Shown: positions 27,166-35,947, counted from the first letter of the stretch. The stretch is DNA of 64,000 nucleotides from an uncultured Aquimarina sp. (GCA_947498775.1 CANMLL010000001.1:124001-188000); one strand, 5' to 3'. Made by a program: numbers and translations. Notes: a model not told the origin generated them from the sequence alone.

Positions 27166-29547
27166 TTAATTTATGAGATATCGTAATCGTATAGTATAAT
27201 TAATGCCCGGTCGGGGTACTCTAAATTCATCAAAAATATCTGCGTCAAGTAGGTTATTTACGTCAAGGTTTATCCAAAAATTGGAAGCTCCCCACTTGTA
27301 GCTAATTCCTGCATCGACTACATGCTGTTCTGGAATAATAAGCGTGGAATTCACTGACGCATCCTGAAACAGTCCACCTTCCTGACTCTTTGGAAGTCCA
27401 AATAGGTAAAACTGATGGGTATAGTTGTAGGTAGAGAAAAACCGCAACTTATCTTTTCGCTGAAATATCGAACTCTGTTCGTAATCAAAGCCTAGCGAAG
27501 TAAAGAAAAAAGGAATATTAGGTACCCTTGAACCTTCCAAGGCAGCTTCTGCATTGGTTCCTGTATTGACTCGCCGAATATCCTGATAGGTAATATTTGC
27601 ATAAAAGCTTAGTCTTCCCGGAAGGATAGATATATTTGGAATATTGCCCTTAAAACTAGTCTCAAGGCCCAGCACTTCGGCGTCATCCACATTTTCGTAA
27701 CGGGAAAAGGGAACTTGTGGTCTCAAAAAGATAAGCCCTTCCTGAAACCTATAAAACCCGTTCAGACTCAGATTATACTTCGCTTTTGTATCAAGATTGG
27801 CCTGAAATCCAAGGTTGACATTATGGCTTCGCTCAGGCTCCAGGAGCACATTACTTTGAATGAAAAGACCATCCCCAAAAAACTCATCCGGCTCAGGAAT
27901 CCTAATGGCATATTCATAAGAGCTGCGTAAAAATGTAGATGATGAAAACGACCATTTTATTGCGTTTGAGATACCATATTGGTCGTCTGATGTTTCAAAT
28001 GGGTCACCATCGCCTTGAAAGGTTGCGGCCGCTTTCGTATTAATGGCGTAACGTTTTAACGAAAACGTATTTTTAAAATGAGTGTCAAAGGCATTTATAT
28101 CAATCCCCAATGCAGAAATATTTCTGTCATAGCTCGCTGGTACGGTAAGCGGGTCAATGTCGGTTCCAGGAATAGTCTGCCCAGGAGGATTGGTGCCAAT
28201 ACGGTCTTGCCCAATGTAGTTATGACTTGCAAACAGTGCCAATGCGTCTGATACAGGGTATGCTAGATAGAGCCTAGCCGTAACGATATCAAAATCAAGG
28301 TGAATATTCGATTTAAAAGGTCCAAGTTCACCACCCGTGGCATTGGTCTGAACAACCTCACCCCTAAAATTATAACGATTCCCGGTGGTGTCTATAAGCG
28401 TATTGTTACGCTCAGTATAAGCGGCAAATACATCAGTTTCCAATTTACCAAAGCCCTTTTTGTAACGTACTGATACTATTTTGCTTTTTTCAGAAGATGT
28501 TACTTCACCAAAAGCATTGGTAAGCAATACACCGTTCTGTTCTTCTTTGTTAAGGTCGAAGTAAGATGCGCGAAACGTTAACATATCTGCCCAAGATGTA
28601 TTTTTTATCTGGCCGTTAACTTCAAAAAAAATGCTCTCGATACCATCATGAAAACGTTCCACATCCTCAAAACTTCGGTTTCCAGTATCCTGATTGATAA
28701 TTGGTGCTTCGTTTTTAAAATTATTTTCAGAATTGATGTAGTACCCTGTAAGGCCTATGGATATTTTAGAATTTGGAATGCTATACATTCCGTTCATTGT
28801 TGTTTTGTAAGTGTTGAAAGAACCTGCACTTGCTGTGACATCTAAATAATCTTTCGTAGTATTTCGCTGTACAATATTGATTCCGCCACCAAGCGCGTCA
28901 GAACCCAAAGCCACAGGTAGGACTCCTTTGTAAATCTCAACCTGTTCAATATTATCTAAAGGCAATATGCTCAAGTCAAAGGCTCGGCCCAAATAATCCA
29001 ATGGAATGTCATCCCTAAAAAACCGTATGGCATTGCCCTGCAGCCCGTTTATGGAAATCTGTGTATCGCTTCCCAATCCACCTGCCTGCCTTACCTTGAC
29101 ACCTGAAGTAGTATTGAGTAATTGTTGGGGTGAACTGCTACGTGTGCGTATATTTGCTGCACTTAATACATCTATGTTTATCGCTTCCTCTCGTTTCTGC
29201 TGTGCCAGACTCTTTCCTACGACTAGGACTTCACTTAGTTCATCAACCTTTTTGTCAAGTTTTATACTAAGGGTTTTGATATTATTAGTAACAATTACGT
29301 CGATATATTGCGTTCTAAAGCCTACGGAAGAAATAATCAAGGTATATTTTCCATCAGGAATTTGTAATACGAACTTGCCGTCAACATCAGTATAGGTTCC
29401 ATTAGAGGTTTCTTTTGCAAAGACGCTGACACCGGGAATGGGCAGTTCATCCTCAGAGATTACTTGGCCTTCAATTTGGCTCCATCCTATCTGGATTACC
29501 AAAAAACTTAACAATACTATACTACAATTTAGTTTATTTAGACTCAT
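27166..29547 (-). CDS. TonB-dependent outer-membrane receptor (ferric siderophore type)
   Basis: 793 residues: signal peptide, a carboxypeptidase-regulatory-like domain (residues ~25-110, IPGVSVFAKETSNGTYTDVDG), a plug domain (INIDVLSAANIRTRSSSPQQLL... to GGGINIVQR), and a ~570-residue beta-barrel ending in an IRLRYLIN strand. First gene of a three-gene operon with DUF4374-like and PepSY proteins, so iron-siderophore import is the best guess. The promoter at 29561-29591 carries an overlapping palindrome, consistent with repression by a metal-sensing regulator. Confidence 0.93.
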   Translation of the reverse strand: MSLNKLNCSIVLLSFLVIQIGWSQIEGQVISEDELPIPGVSVFAKETSNGTYTDVDGKFVLQIPDGKYTLIISSVGFRTQYIDVIVTNNIKTLSIKLDKKVDELSEVLVVGKSLAQQKREEAINIDVLSAANIRTRSSSPQQLLNTTSGVKVRQAGGLGSDTQISINGLQGNAIRFFRDDIPLDYLGRAFDLSILPLDNIEQVEIYKGVLPVALGSDALGGGINIVQRNTTKDYLDVTASAGSFNTYKTTMNGMYSIPNSKISIGLTGYYINSENNFKNEAPIINQDTGNRSFEDVERFHDGIESIFFEVNGQIKNTSWADMLTFRASYFDLNKEEQNGVLLTNAFGEVTSSEKSKIVSVRYKKGFGKLETDVFAAYTERNNTLIDTTGNRYNFRGEVVQTNATGGELGPFKSNIHLDFDIVTARLYLAYPVSDALALFASHNYIGQDRIGTNPPGQTIPGTDIDPLTVPASYDRNISALGIDINAFDTHFKNTFSLKRYAINTKAAATFQGDGDPFETSDDQYGISNAIKWSFSSSTFLRSSYEYAIRIPEPDEFFGDGLFIQSNVLLEPERSHNVNLGFQANLDTKAKYNLSLNGFYRFQEGLIFLRPQVPFSRYENVDDAEVLGLETSFKGNIPNISILPGRLSFYANITYQDIRRVNTGTNAEAALEGSRVPNIPFFFTSLGFDYEQSSIFQRKDKLRFFSTYNYTHQFYLFGLPKSQEGGLFQDASVNSTLIIPEQHVVDAGISYKWGASNFWINLDVNNLLDADIFDEFRVPRPGINYTIRLRYLIN

Positions 29548-29560
29548 TAAAAATAAATTG

Positions 29561-29591
29561 CAAATATATACTTATTCAGAAGGATTCCAAA
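29561..29591 (-). promoter_or_regulatory. Promoter of the TonB-receptor operon
   Basis: On the minus strand TATATTTG (29561-29568) fits the -7 box and TTTG (29588-29591) fits the -33 box, with the canonical 19-base spacing. It is 14 bases from the ATG at 29547. Confidence 0.65.
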
Positions 29592-29594
29592 TAA
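29572..29594. promoter_or_regulatory. Imperfect palindrome inside the TonB-receptor promoter
   Basis: TTATTCAGAA, three bases, TTCCAAATAA: eight of ten arm positions pair. It fills the spacer between -33 and -7, where a repressor would block polymerase. An iron regulator is a natural candidate, by inference. Confidence 0.45.
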
Positions 29595-29865
29595 TTTTTT
29601 GAAGTTTAATAATTTGATAATCTTTAGTTATAAAAATCTGTAGAATCGATTATTGTGAACAGTTTAAGAAATACAACAATTCAGTTTTAGTATTGGTAAT
29701 GCCAAAACTTGTGTTCAATTTGATTGATTATGAAATTGGCGAACCACCTCCATAGCTCTAATTCTAGGGTGGTCGGCTTCAAGAAATTTTTTATTTTTGT
29801 CCTAAATTTATATTAGGCTTTACTTTTGAATCTATTTAATGCTGTTGCAGTTACAATTTTAAATG
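29595..29865. other. Non-coding stretch between receptor and azoreductase genes
   Basis: AT-rich DNA with no gene. It contains copy B of the dispersed repeat (29765-29795, TCAAGAAATTTTTTATTT core) and a weak hairpin, TCCTAAA...ATTAGGC, near 29800-29818. Confidence 0.4.
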
Positions 29866-30501
29866 TTATAGCTTACGTAAGATTACATCGACTTCGCCTT
29901 CAGCGCTAGGATGTCTTGCGTCGAATGTCACCATATCTTTTGCATCAAGTTCAAAGAAAACGGTATTGATGTTTTTAAATCCTAAAAAGTTTAACCATTG
30001 AAGTATATAAGAAACTTGAGGGTTCTCTTGTTCTTTAGGATATCGATTGGATAACAACGATACATCAAAGAAAATAACTGTACATGATTTATTGAGGAAT
30101 AATCCTTTTGGTTTAGTGTTCAAATCATAAGAAAATGTATGGCCAGGTTGGGTGATAATATCGATAAAGTGTTTCATCCGGTAAGGGATGCCAAAATTCC
30201 ACACGGGCAGGGCAATCAAATAATCATCAACATCCATAAATCGATGAATACACTTTTCTGCGTGATACCAGGCTTCTTTATCAAAATAGCTCTGCCCAGC
30301 GCCCTCCGGACCTTGGTCCCATTCTTCTAGCCGATAGCTTTTTATTTCAGGTAACAATGAGTTCCAGATATCCCAGGTGTCAATTTCAGCCGTGGTATAT
30401 TTTTCTTTGTATTTCCTTATAAAGTATTGCGCTAAGGCTATGGATCGCGATTTTTCCTTATTGACTGAAGCCTCAATATAAAGTAGCTTTCTCCTTTTCA
30501 T
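29866..30501 (-). CDS. FMN-dependent NADH-azoreductase-like flavoprotein
   Basis: 211 residues of the flavodoxin-like azoreductase/quinone reductase family. The N-terminal strand LLYIEASVNKEKSRS binds FMN phosphate; the middle LPVWNFGIPYRMKHFIDII and PGHTFSYD segments match AzoR. The usual GGG loop near residue 140 is replaced (LLSNRYPKEQ), so cofactor or partner choice may differ. It reduces quinones, azo dyes or nitroaromatics with NAD(P)H. It is a single-gene unit preceded by direct-repeat site 3, placing it in the putative shared regulon. Confidence 0.85.
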   Translation of the reverse strand: MKRRKLLYIEASVNKEKSRSIALAQYFIRKYKEKYTTAEIDTWDIWNSLLPEIKSYRLEEWDQGPEGAGQSYFDKEAWYHAEKCIHRFMDVDDYLIALPVWNFGIPYRMKHFIDIITQPGHTFSYDLNTKPKGLFLNKSCTVIFFDVSLLSNRYPKEQENPQVSYILQWLNFLGFKNINTVFFELDAKDMVTFDARHPSAEGEVDVILRKL

Positions 30502-30565
30502 AAAATGCTATTAAAGACTATTCATAAATCCTTATGAAGGTAACGAACAGAACGTTCACATTTGT

Positions 30566-30595
30566 GTTACTTTTTGAGGATTGACTTATACTTTT
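30566..30595 (-). promoter_or_regulatory. 21-bp-period direct repeat, AraC-type operator candidate (site 3)
   Basis: Read toward the azoreductase gene: AAAAGTATA, N12, AAAAGTAAC, starts 21 bases apart, 65 bases before the ATG at 30501. It is the most degenerate of the four sites but keeps the exact period. Confidence 0.5.
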
Positions 30596-30614
30596 CTTAT
30601 GGTATGCTTCCATG

Positions 30615-30752
30615 AAACCTGTGCTGAGCTGTGTCGAAGTATCGAGTCCACGAGATTCACGACCAGAGGGAGAGCGAAGCGGTAAACCTATGATGAGCTG
30701 CATCGAAGTAGCGAGCCTATAAGATTCACGACCACAGGGAGCGAATAGTGAT
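30615..30752 (+). repeat. Tandem pair of 69-bp intergenic repeats
   Basis: Two direct copies (30615-30683 and 30684-30752), each beginning AAACCTRTG and containing TGAGCTG, TCGAAGTA, CGAG and AGATTCACGACCA. The TGAGCTGTGTCGAAGT core resembles the dispersed intergenic palindromic-type repeats common in many bacteria. Identity between copies is about 80 per cent by eye. A 102-codon minus-strand frame across it is accidental. Confidence 0.65.
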
Positions 30753-30770
30753 AAACTGCACTGTTTCGAA

Positions 30771-30800
30771 AAAATTGATACTAAAACCCTGAAAAGTATT
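30771..30800 (+). promoter_or_regulatory. 21-bp-period direct repeat, AraC-type operator candidate (site 4)
   Basis: Plus-strand AAAATTGAT, N12 (ending CCCTG), AAAAGTATT, starts 21 bases apart, 90 bases before the ATG at 30890. The proximal half and spacer (CCCTGAAAAGTATT) closely match sites 1 and 2. Confidence 0.55.
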
Positions 30801-30889
30801 AAATAAATGTAATCGTCAAATTTCAACTTTGGTATATGGGAGTATAGGGCTCTGTTTTAAAAATTTAATAGTAACAAAACATACAGTGT

Positions 30890-31207
30890 ATGCAAATTTT
30901 AGTGATATGGCGGGTCAAGCCGGATGTTGATATAAAAAAGGAACTTTTACCATTGATGGAGGCCGAAGAACACTACGCCTGGGCCGATTATATGCGCGGT
31001 CGTTTAAGACAATTTTTTCTCACGGAAATTCCCGGATTGGTAGTGATGATTTTGGAATACCCCAGTCTGGAAGAAGCAAAAAAATCGTATGACCAATTGC
31101 CCATACTCAAAGCAGGACTAATGGAACCTGAATTTCACGAGTTAAGGCCTTTTCAAAGTTGGGAGTACCTGTTTAAAGAAGAGCATAAAATGAAAAATAG
31201 GAAGTAA
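30890..31207 (+). CDS. Muconolactone-isomerase-like small protein
   Basis: 105 residues with ferredoxin-like alpha/beta pattern (dimeric alpha-beta barrel fold). MQILVIWRVKPDVD is the first strand, YMRGRLRQFFLTEIPGLVVMILEY the helix-strand core, and LPILKAGLMEPEFHELRPFQSW the end, resembling muconolactone delta-isomerase-like proteins often found beside oxidoreductases. Catalysis is unproven; it may bind or isomerise an aromatic-derived product. It is the first gene after site 4 and heads the plus-strand SDR cluster. Confidence 0.7.
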   Translation: MQILVIWRVKPDVDIKKELLPLMEAEEHYAWADYMRGRLRQFFLTEIPGLVVMILEYPSLEEAKKSYDQLPILKAGLMEPEFHELRPFQSWEYLFKEEHKMKNRK

Positions 31208-31343
31208 ACTACCTCAGGGCAATCCCAAGAGGCATCGGTTGGAAACTAATTTTTATTTCGAGGCAATCCTCGGAGCAACTTGCCTGACGGCAGTCAGGTT
31301 TAAATCTCGATTATCGAGTAAAACTAATTTAAAATACAACATT
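31208..31343. repeat. Repeat-like intergenic region with three inverted repeats
   Basis: CGAGG-N4-CCTCG (31259-31272), CCTGAC-N4-GTCAGG (31283-31298) and CTCGAT-T-ATCGAG (31306-31318) follow one another before the SDR start. The GGCAATCCTCGGAGCA wording looks like dispersed flavobacterial intergenic repeats. It may form RNA structures that separate expression of the two genes. Confidence 0.45.
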
Positions 31344-32465
31344 ATGAAATTGAAAAATCTAAAAGAACAGGTAGTTATTGTTCAAGGAGCTTCTTCCGGA
31401 ATTGGAAGAATTTCGGCAAAAATGCTTGCTGGTAAAGGGGCCAAGGTCATTGTATCGGCTAGAGGAAAAAACGGTCTTTTGTCCTTAGTAGAGGAAATCA
31501 GGAAAGACGGCGGTACAGCTGAATATTTTGTAGCCGATATTTTGGATTTTGAACAGGTAAAAGCATTGGGGAAATTTGCCGAGGAAAAATTCGGTAAAAT
31601 CGATACTTGGGTATCAACGGCGGGATCTTGGGTGACGGCACGTTTTGAAGACCACACGGTAGAAGAATTTCAGCGTGTCATTGATGTAAACTTAATGGGT
31701 ATGGCAAAGACCCTATGGGCAGCGATACCTCATCTGAAAGATAATCTGGCCAATGGTGCAGATGGTGCAAGCATTATTCTGGTTTCTTCCATGCTGGGGC
31801 AAATGGCAATTCCTTTATCATCTTCATATAATGCCTCAAAATTTGGTATGCAGGGTATGATGAATTCGCTTCGTATTGAATTTATTCAGGAAAATGTCCC
31901 CATCAATTTGGTGAACGTAATGCCCCATGGTACAAACACTCCAATCTACAATACTGGGCTAAGTAAAATTGGAAAAGTGCCCAAACCGGCATTGCCTATC
32001 ATTCAACCTGAAGAAGTTGGTAAGCTCATCGTTTATGCTGCAGAGAATCCGTCAAGGGACTTGTGGGGTGCAATTGATGCGTTCATATTGGATAAGGCAT
32101 ACCAAGTAGTGCCGGATTTGGTCGACCGCCTTCTGGCCGTGAATTCCTCAAAGGAGGGGCAAAGTGCTGAAAAAGACCGCTCAGCTGATGAACTGAACAA
32201 TCTGTTTGCCCTTGTAGAGGATTATCGTATACGAGGAGACTACTCATCTGATTCTATTGTAGATGAACCCCTTGTAGCTTATCAGACCGAGGAAGGCGAC
32301 CCTATTGTCCTTAAAAAGCATCTCGATGAACGCATAGAAGGAACTATAGCGTATTTGAAAAGCTTCCTGACCGATTCTGAAGATTCTACAAACGATCAAC
32401 AACGAGAATTTACGCTTGACGCTATAAAGGCGATGAAAGTTTTGTCTAAAGTTGAAATGATTTGA
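31344..32465 (+). CDS. SDR oxidoreductase with a C-terminal extension
   Basis: 373 residues from the ATG at 31344; the frame runs on upstream through repeat DNA but without a plausible start. Residues 1-~250 are a classical SDR: QGASSGIGRISAK cofactor motif, VSARG after strand 2 (NADP-type), VSSMLGQMAIPLSSSYNASKF with catalytic Ser, Tyr and Lys. The last ~110 residues are an acidic, helical tail (SSKEGQSAEKDRSADELN...) that normal ~250-residue SDRs lack. The tail may serve oligomerisation or partner binding. Confidence 0.88.
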   Translation: MKLKNLKEQVVIVQGASSGIGRISAKMLAGKGAKVIVSARGKNGLLSLVEEIRKDGGTAEYFVADILDFEQVKALGKFAEEKFGKIDTWVSTAGSWVTARFEDHTVEEFQRVIDVNLMGMAKTLWAAIPHLKDNLANGADGASIILVSSMLGQMAIPLSSSYNASKFGMQGMMNSLRIEFIQENVPINLVNVMPHGTNTPIYNTGLSKIGKVPKPALPIIQPEEVGKLIVYAAENPSRDLWGAIDAFILDKAYQVVPDLVDRLLAVNSSKEGQSAEKDRSADELNNLFALVEDYRIRGDYSSDSIVDEPLVAYQTEEGDPIVLKKHLDERIEGTIAYLKSFLTDSEDSTNDQQREFTLDAIKAMKVLSKVEMI

Positions 32466-32587
32466 CAAGGTAAATACTGTTTTCGACGTAGATTTGGAAA
32501 AATTCGTTGTAGCTTTTGCCAGGAACAGCTCGAGCGTTAATTCAAGGTGTAATAAATACCTGATACTTTAAATTAAATAAATATAAA

Positions 32588-33238
32588 ATGAGTAAATCAA
32601 TAATTATAATAGGTGCCGGACCCGGTATTGGAATTGAGGTCGCTAGAAAATTTGGTATTCAAGGCTACGAAATTGGCCTGATTAGTAGAGATGAAGAGAA
32701 ACTTACTACGTACAAATCGGAATTAGAATCTGAAGGCATCAAGGTGTTTATTTCTCCTGCCGATGCAGGAAAGCGCAAGCAACTTAAAAAGGCAATCAAA
32801 GAACTTGAAAAGTCTTTAGCACCTGTTCACATCTTGCATTATAATGTAGTGAAATTCAGTCAAAATTCCTTACTAACAGTAAAATACAATACGATTATTA
32901 GTGACCTAAAGGTTGGGGTTTTTAATGCCATAGAAAGTATTAAAAGTATTCTTCCTACACTAAAGGAAAACAAAGGTGCTGTCTTATTGACTGGTGGCGG
33001 TTTTGCAGATTATCCAAGCGTTGAATTTGGCACGGTATCGTTATCGAAATCTGGAATCAAGCATATTGCGCATCAATTAAATGAGGCACTTAAGGATGAT
33101 GGAGTCTTCGTGGGGTCACTTCAAATCAATGGTATGGTTAAGACTCCCAAGGAAGATGCTAAGTACAATCCGGCAGCTATTGCAAATGCTTTCTGGGAAC
33201 TTAGTCAGGAAAGAAATATGGCCAATCGGATATTCTGA
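32588..33238 (+). CDS. SDR-like protein lacking the catalytic tyrosine
   Basis: 216 residues. Rossmann N-terminus IIIIGAGPGIGIEVARKFG with ISRDEEKL (NADP-type). Where SDRs carry YxxxK this protein has VSLSK (FGTVSLSKSGIKH): the lysine is kept but tyrosine is replaced by valine, and the catalytic Ser position sits in a GGGFADYPS loop. The paralogue at 53160 shares the same GGFADYPS block and also lacks the Tyr. It may be a non-catalytic binder or use different chemistry. Lies between an SDR and an F420-reductase-like gene. Confidence 0.8.
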   Translation: MSKSIIIIGAGPGIGIEVARKFGIQGYEIGLISRDEEKLTTYKSELESEGIKVFISPADAGKRKQLKKAIKELEKSLAPVHILHYNVVKFSQNSLLTVKYNTIISDLKVGVFNAIESIKSILPTLKENKGAVLLTGGGFADYPSVEFGTVSLSKSGIKHIAHQLNEALKDDGVFVGSLQINGMVKTPKEDAKYNPAAIANAFWELSQERNMANRIF

Positions 33239-33413
33239 GTAAACAGCTTATTTAAGAATGAGAACGGCAATGAAAGTACTATCAAGTACAAGGGGTAGTT
33301 TCAGTTGATTAGAGCCTCTAGTAGGAACCTGGAGAATAATGGCTTTACTGTTACATGGATGACGAGTTTGTAACATATGGATAAATAGAAAAGAACAATC
33401 AAAATATATAATT

Positions 33414-34049
33414 ATGAAAATAGGAATCATCGGTTCAGGAAGTATAGGTAGTACCATAGGAAAACTTTGGTCTGATGCAGGGCACGAAGTGTTATTCAGC
33501 TCACGAAATCCTGAAAAACTTTCAGGACTAATCGAAAGAGTCGGCGGTACTGTAAAATCTGGTACCGTTGAGGAAGCCGTAGCATTCGCTGATGTGTTGT
33601 TTTTGGCCATTAATTACTGGACATTGGATGATGCCTTAGCAAATATGGGGGATGTGAGCAGAAAAGTCATTTTGGATGCGACCAATCCTTATGAATATAA
33701 TAGTGCTGGCAAGGTAGTTCGCTCCATACCTACGGATATTTCAGGGGGAGAGTTGCTACAGCAAAAACTACCCCATAGCAAAGTTATTAAGGTGTTTAGT
33801 AGCATGATGGCGACCGTTATGAATGAAAGACATCACAGAAAACCATTGTTGGTGATGCCATACACAACAAACTTTACAGATGAAAAGCAACGAGTAGAAT
33901 CCTTGGTCTCAGATGCAGGTTTCCTGCCTATGTACTATGGAGATTTAACGAAATCCAAACCTATAGAACTTTTTGGGAAATATTCAGATAAGATACTGAA
34001 TGAGCAAGAAGCTGTAGAATCTTTCAAAATAGATTTTGAAGGAAAATAA
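33414..34049 (+). CDS. F420-reductase-like NAD(P)-binding protein
   Basis: 211 residues; GIIGSGSIGSTIGKLWSDAG then SSRNPEKL. Very close to the protein at 14146-14781, sharing FLAINYWTLDDAL, DATNPYEYN, RSIPTDISGGELLQQKLP and a SKPIELFGKYSDKIL end. The two are probably recent duplicates placed in different clusters. Likely NADPH-dependent; substrate unknown. A 175-base gap upstream holds no obvious operator. Confidence 0.84.
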   Translation: MKIGIIGSGSIGSTIGKLWSDAGHEVLFSSRNPEKLSGLIERVGGTVKSGTVEEAVAFADVLFLAINYWTLDDALANMGDVSRKVILDATNPYEYNSAGKVVRSIPTDISGGELLQQKLPHSKVIKVFSSMMATVMNERHHRKPLLVMPYTTNFTDEKQRVESLVSDAGFLPMYYGDLTKSKPIELFGKYSDKILNEQEAVESFKIDFEGK

Positions 34050-34083
34050 AAAACAGTTAGAATATACATCTAAAAACACCAAT

Positions 34084-35328
34084 ATGAAAAAAACAATACC
34101 TTCTACAATTGTATACCTAATAACACTTTTTGTAGGTATCTCAAGTGTAGCCGCACAGCAAGCAAAATATGATGAACCAGTTCCTTTTAAAGTCAACATC
34201 CCTGAAACTAAACTAACCTATGTTTTAGATAGGGTCAAAAATGCCAATTGGGCAGGGCGTATAGGTGATGGAGGATGGAGCTACGGTATGAGCTATGATT
34301 ATTTAAAGGAAATATCATCTTACTGGACAGAGGATTATAATTGGCGGAAAGAAGAAAGAAAACTAAATCAATTTCCTCAGTTTAAGGTACATATTGAAGA
34401 CTTTGACATTCACTACTACTATGAAAAAGGAAGCGGTAGCAATCCCCAACCTGTCATTTTTACCCATGGTTGGCCGGGTTCGGTATTTGAGTTTGTTCAC
34501 GCAATTGACCGATTGGCACATCCAGAAAAATTTGGGGGAAATGCCGAAGATGGCCTGGATGTAATAATCCCCTCTTTACCGGGCTTTGGCTTCTCCTCAA
34601 AGCCTGAGGAAAATCCTATAGGCCCGGTAACCACTGCCCGATTATGGAATACATTGATGACCAAAGTCCTGGGATATGATAGTTACGGGGCTCAAGGAGG
34701 AGATTTGGGGTGCATAGTAACCACGTATTTGGCTCACGGTCATTCAGAATATGTCAAGGCCATTCATTTAAATCTTGTCCCTTCATCCTTTAAAACTGAT
34801 GATCAAATGACTTCTGAAGAGAAAGATTGGATGAAGAACGCGCAAGCTTTTATGGATAGGGAGCTGGATTATTTTTCCCTTCAGGCCAATAAACCACAGA
34901 CACCAAGTTTTGCCCTGGTCGATAGTCCTTTGGGAACAGCCGCATGGATAATTAGCAAATTCAAAGCTTGGAGCGATTCAAAAAATGGTCTGGAAACTGC
35001 TTTTACCAAAGACCAACTACTCACCAACAGCATGATTTATATTCTGAACGATAATATTGATGCTTCCATCTGGTTTTACAGGGGATTTGCAATTGAGACG
35101 GGAGGGAAAACCCATCCAGGAGAAAAGATTAAAGTGCCAACGGCAGTAGCTATATTTCCTGCGGATATGCTGAATGGCAGACCGCCGAAAAGTTGGATAG
35201 AAGGAGATTATAATTTGGTTCGTTACAATGAAATGTCTAGCGGGGGGCATTTTGCCTGCTTGGAAGAACCGGAACAATTCACTAAGGATGTATCTGCTTT
35301 TTTTAATGGGTATTTAAAGGACAATTGA
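34084..35328 (+). CDS. Exported epoxide hydrolase-family protein
   Basis: 414 residues from the ATG at 34084, chosen because it gives a clean signal peptide (TIVYLITLFVGISSVAAQQ). Mature protein: N-terminal epoxide-hydrolase domain (VPFKVNIPETKLTYVLDRVKNANW; YLKEISSYWTEDYNWR) followed by an alpha/beta-hydrolase fold with the oxyanion HGWPGSVFEF motif. The nucleophile region GYDSYGAQGGDLG has Asp after GG in place of GxDxG spacing, as in microsomal-type epoxide hydrolases; a late His is in SGGHFACLEEP. It opens epoxides of aromatic or terpenoid compounds to diols, probably in the periplasm. Confidence 0.9.
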   Translation: MKKTIPSTIVYLITLFVGISSVAAQQAKYDEPVPFKVNIPETKLTYVLDRVKNANWAGRIGDGGWSYGMSYDYLKEISSYWTEDYNWRKEERKLNQFPQFKVHIEDFDIHYYYEKGSGSNPQPVIFTHGWPGSVFEFVHAIDRLAHPEKFGGNAEDGLDVIIPSLPGFGFSSKPEENPIGPVTTARLWNTLMTKVLGYDSYGAQGGDLGCIVTTYLAHGHSEYVKAIHLNLVPSSFKTDDQMTSEEKDWMKNAQAFMDRELDYFSLQANKPQTPSFALVDSPLGTAAWIISKFKAWSDSKNGLETAFTKDQLLTNSMIYILNDNIDASIWFYRGFAIETGGKTHPGEKIKVPTAVAIFPADMLNGRPPKSWIEGDYNLVRYNEMSSGGHFACLEEPEQFTKDVSAFFNGYLKDN

Positions 35329-35357
35329 TGGCATCAACTTTGTAGAAGCGCGGTCTT

Positions 35358-35583
35358 ATGAACAATCAATCTCGCAAGGCCGTGTTTTCAATACTTATGA
35401 TTTGCTGTTTTTTAACCATATACAGCGGCGCATTCGCACAAGGTGTGGTAAAAAAAGATTCCATATTATGGTCTTACGAAATCTCATCAAGTAGTTTTTT
35501 TTAGCAATGAAGATGGAAAAAGGTTGTTGGTCAATAACGACGGCCGGCTGAAAATTCATTATCTGCTTTTCAGGATAGATTAG
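35358..35583 (+). pseudogene. Frameshifted short gene with signal peptide
   Basis: An ATG at 35358 opens a frame with a good signal peptide (SILMICCFLTIYSGAFAQ) but stops at 35502-35504 in a run of eight T (35495-35502). Removing one T continues the frame (SNEDGKRLLVNNDGRLKIHY) to a stop at 35581. So this is either a decayed gene, a contingency tract, or a sequencing slip. Downstream there is no full domain. The product is unrecognised. Confidence 0.5.
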
Positions 35584-35947
35584 TTCTCAATTATCTATTT
35601 GGCAAAGTAATACTGCTTTGCTGATACAAACCGTCAAAAACCTGTATTTCAATTTAGGGTGGTTAGCTACATACGAATCTTTTATTTTGAGGACCGAAAT
35701 TAATGGGTCTCAATTATCAATTTAGGTATCATATTAAAAAAACTGAGAAAAGAAAAATCATCAGCTTTTCAAACCAAAATGAGGATAAAAACTATTTGCT
35801 TGATGGTAGATGACTGGTTACTTGCCTGAACTCTTAACTACCAGCTACAAAGGAAATGGTATTATCGTCATTCTATGGAATAAAGACATCATTTTCAATT
35901 GAAGCACAGGGACAGTATTAAAGGGGTTACTGACTTTGACTCCTATT
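35584..35947. other. 364-bp gene-free stretch
   Basis: Only short frames with many stops. A segment near 35656-35690 loosely resembles the dispersed repeats at 23854 and 29765 (TTAGGGTGGTTAGC, then TTTTATTTT). It is probably degraded DNA left by rearrangement between convergent units. Confidence 0.4.

Noticed and set aside
30518..30826. 102-codon minus-strand frame
   Set aside because: It crosses the tandem 69-bp repeats and two operator candidates; the protein text is repetitive and has no family likeness.
31239..31343. Longer N-terminus for the SDR gene
   Set aside because: The added 35 residues come from repeat DNA; the ATG at 31344 gives the normal SDR start.
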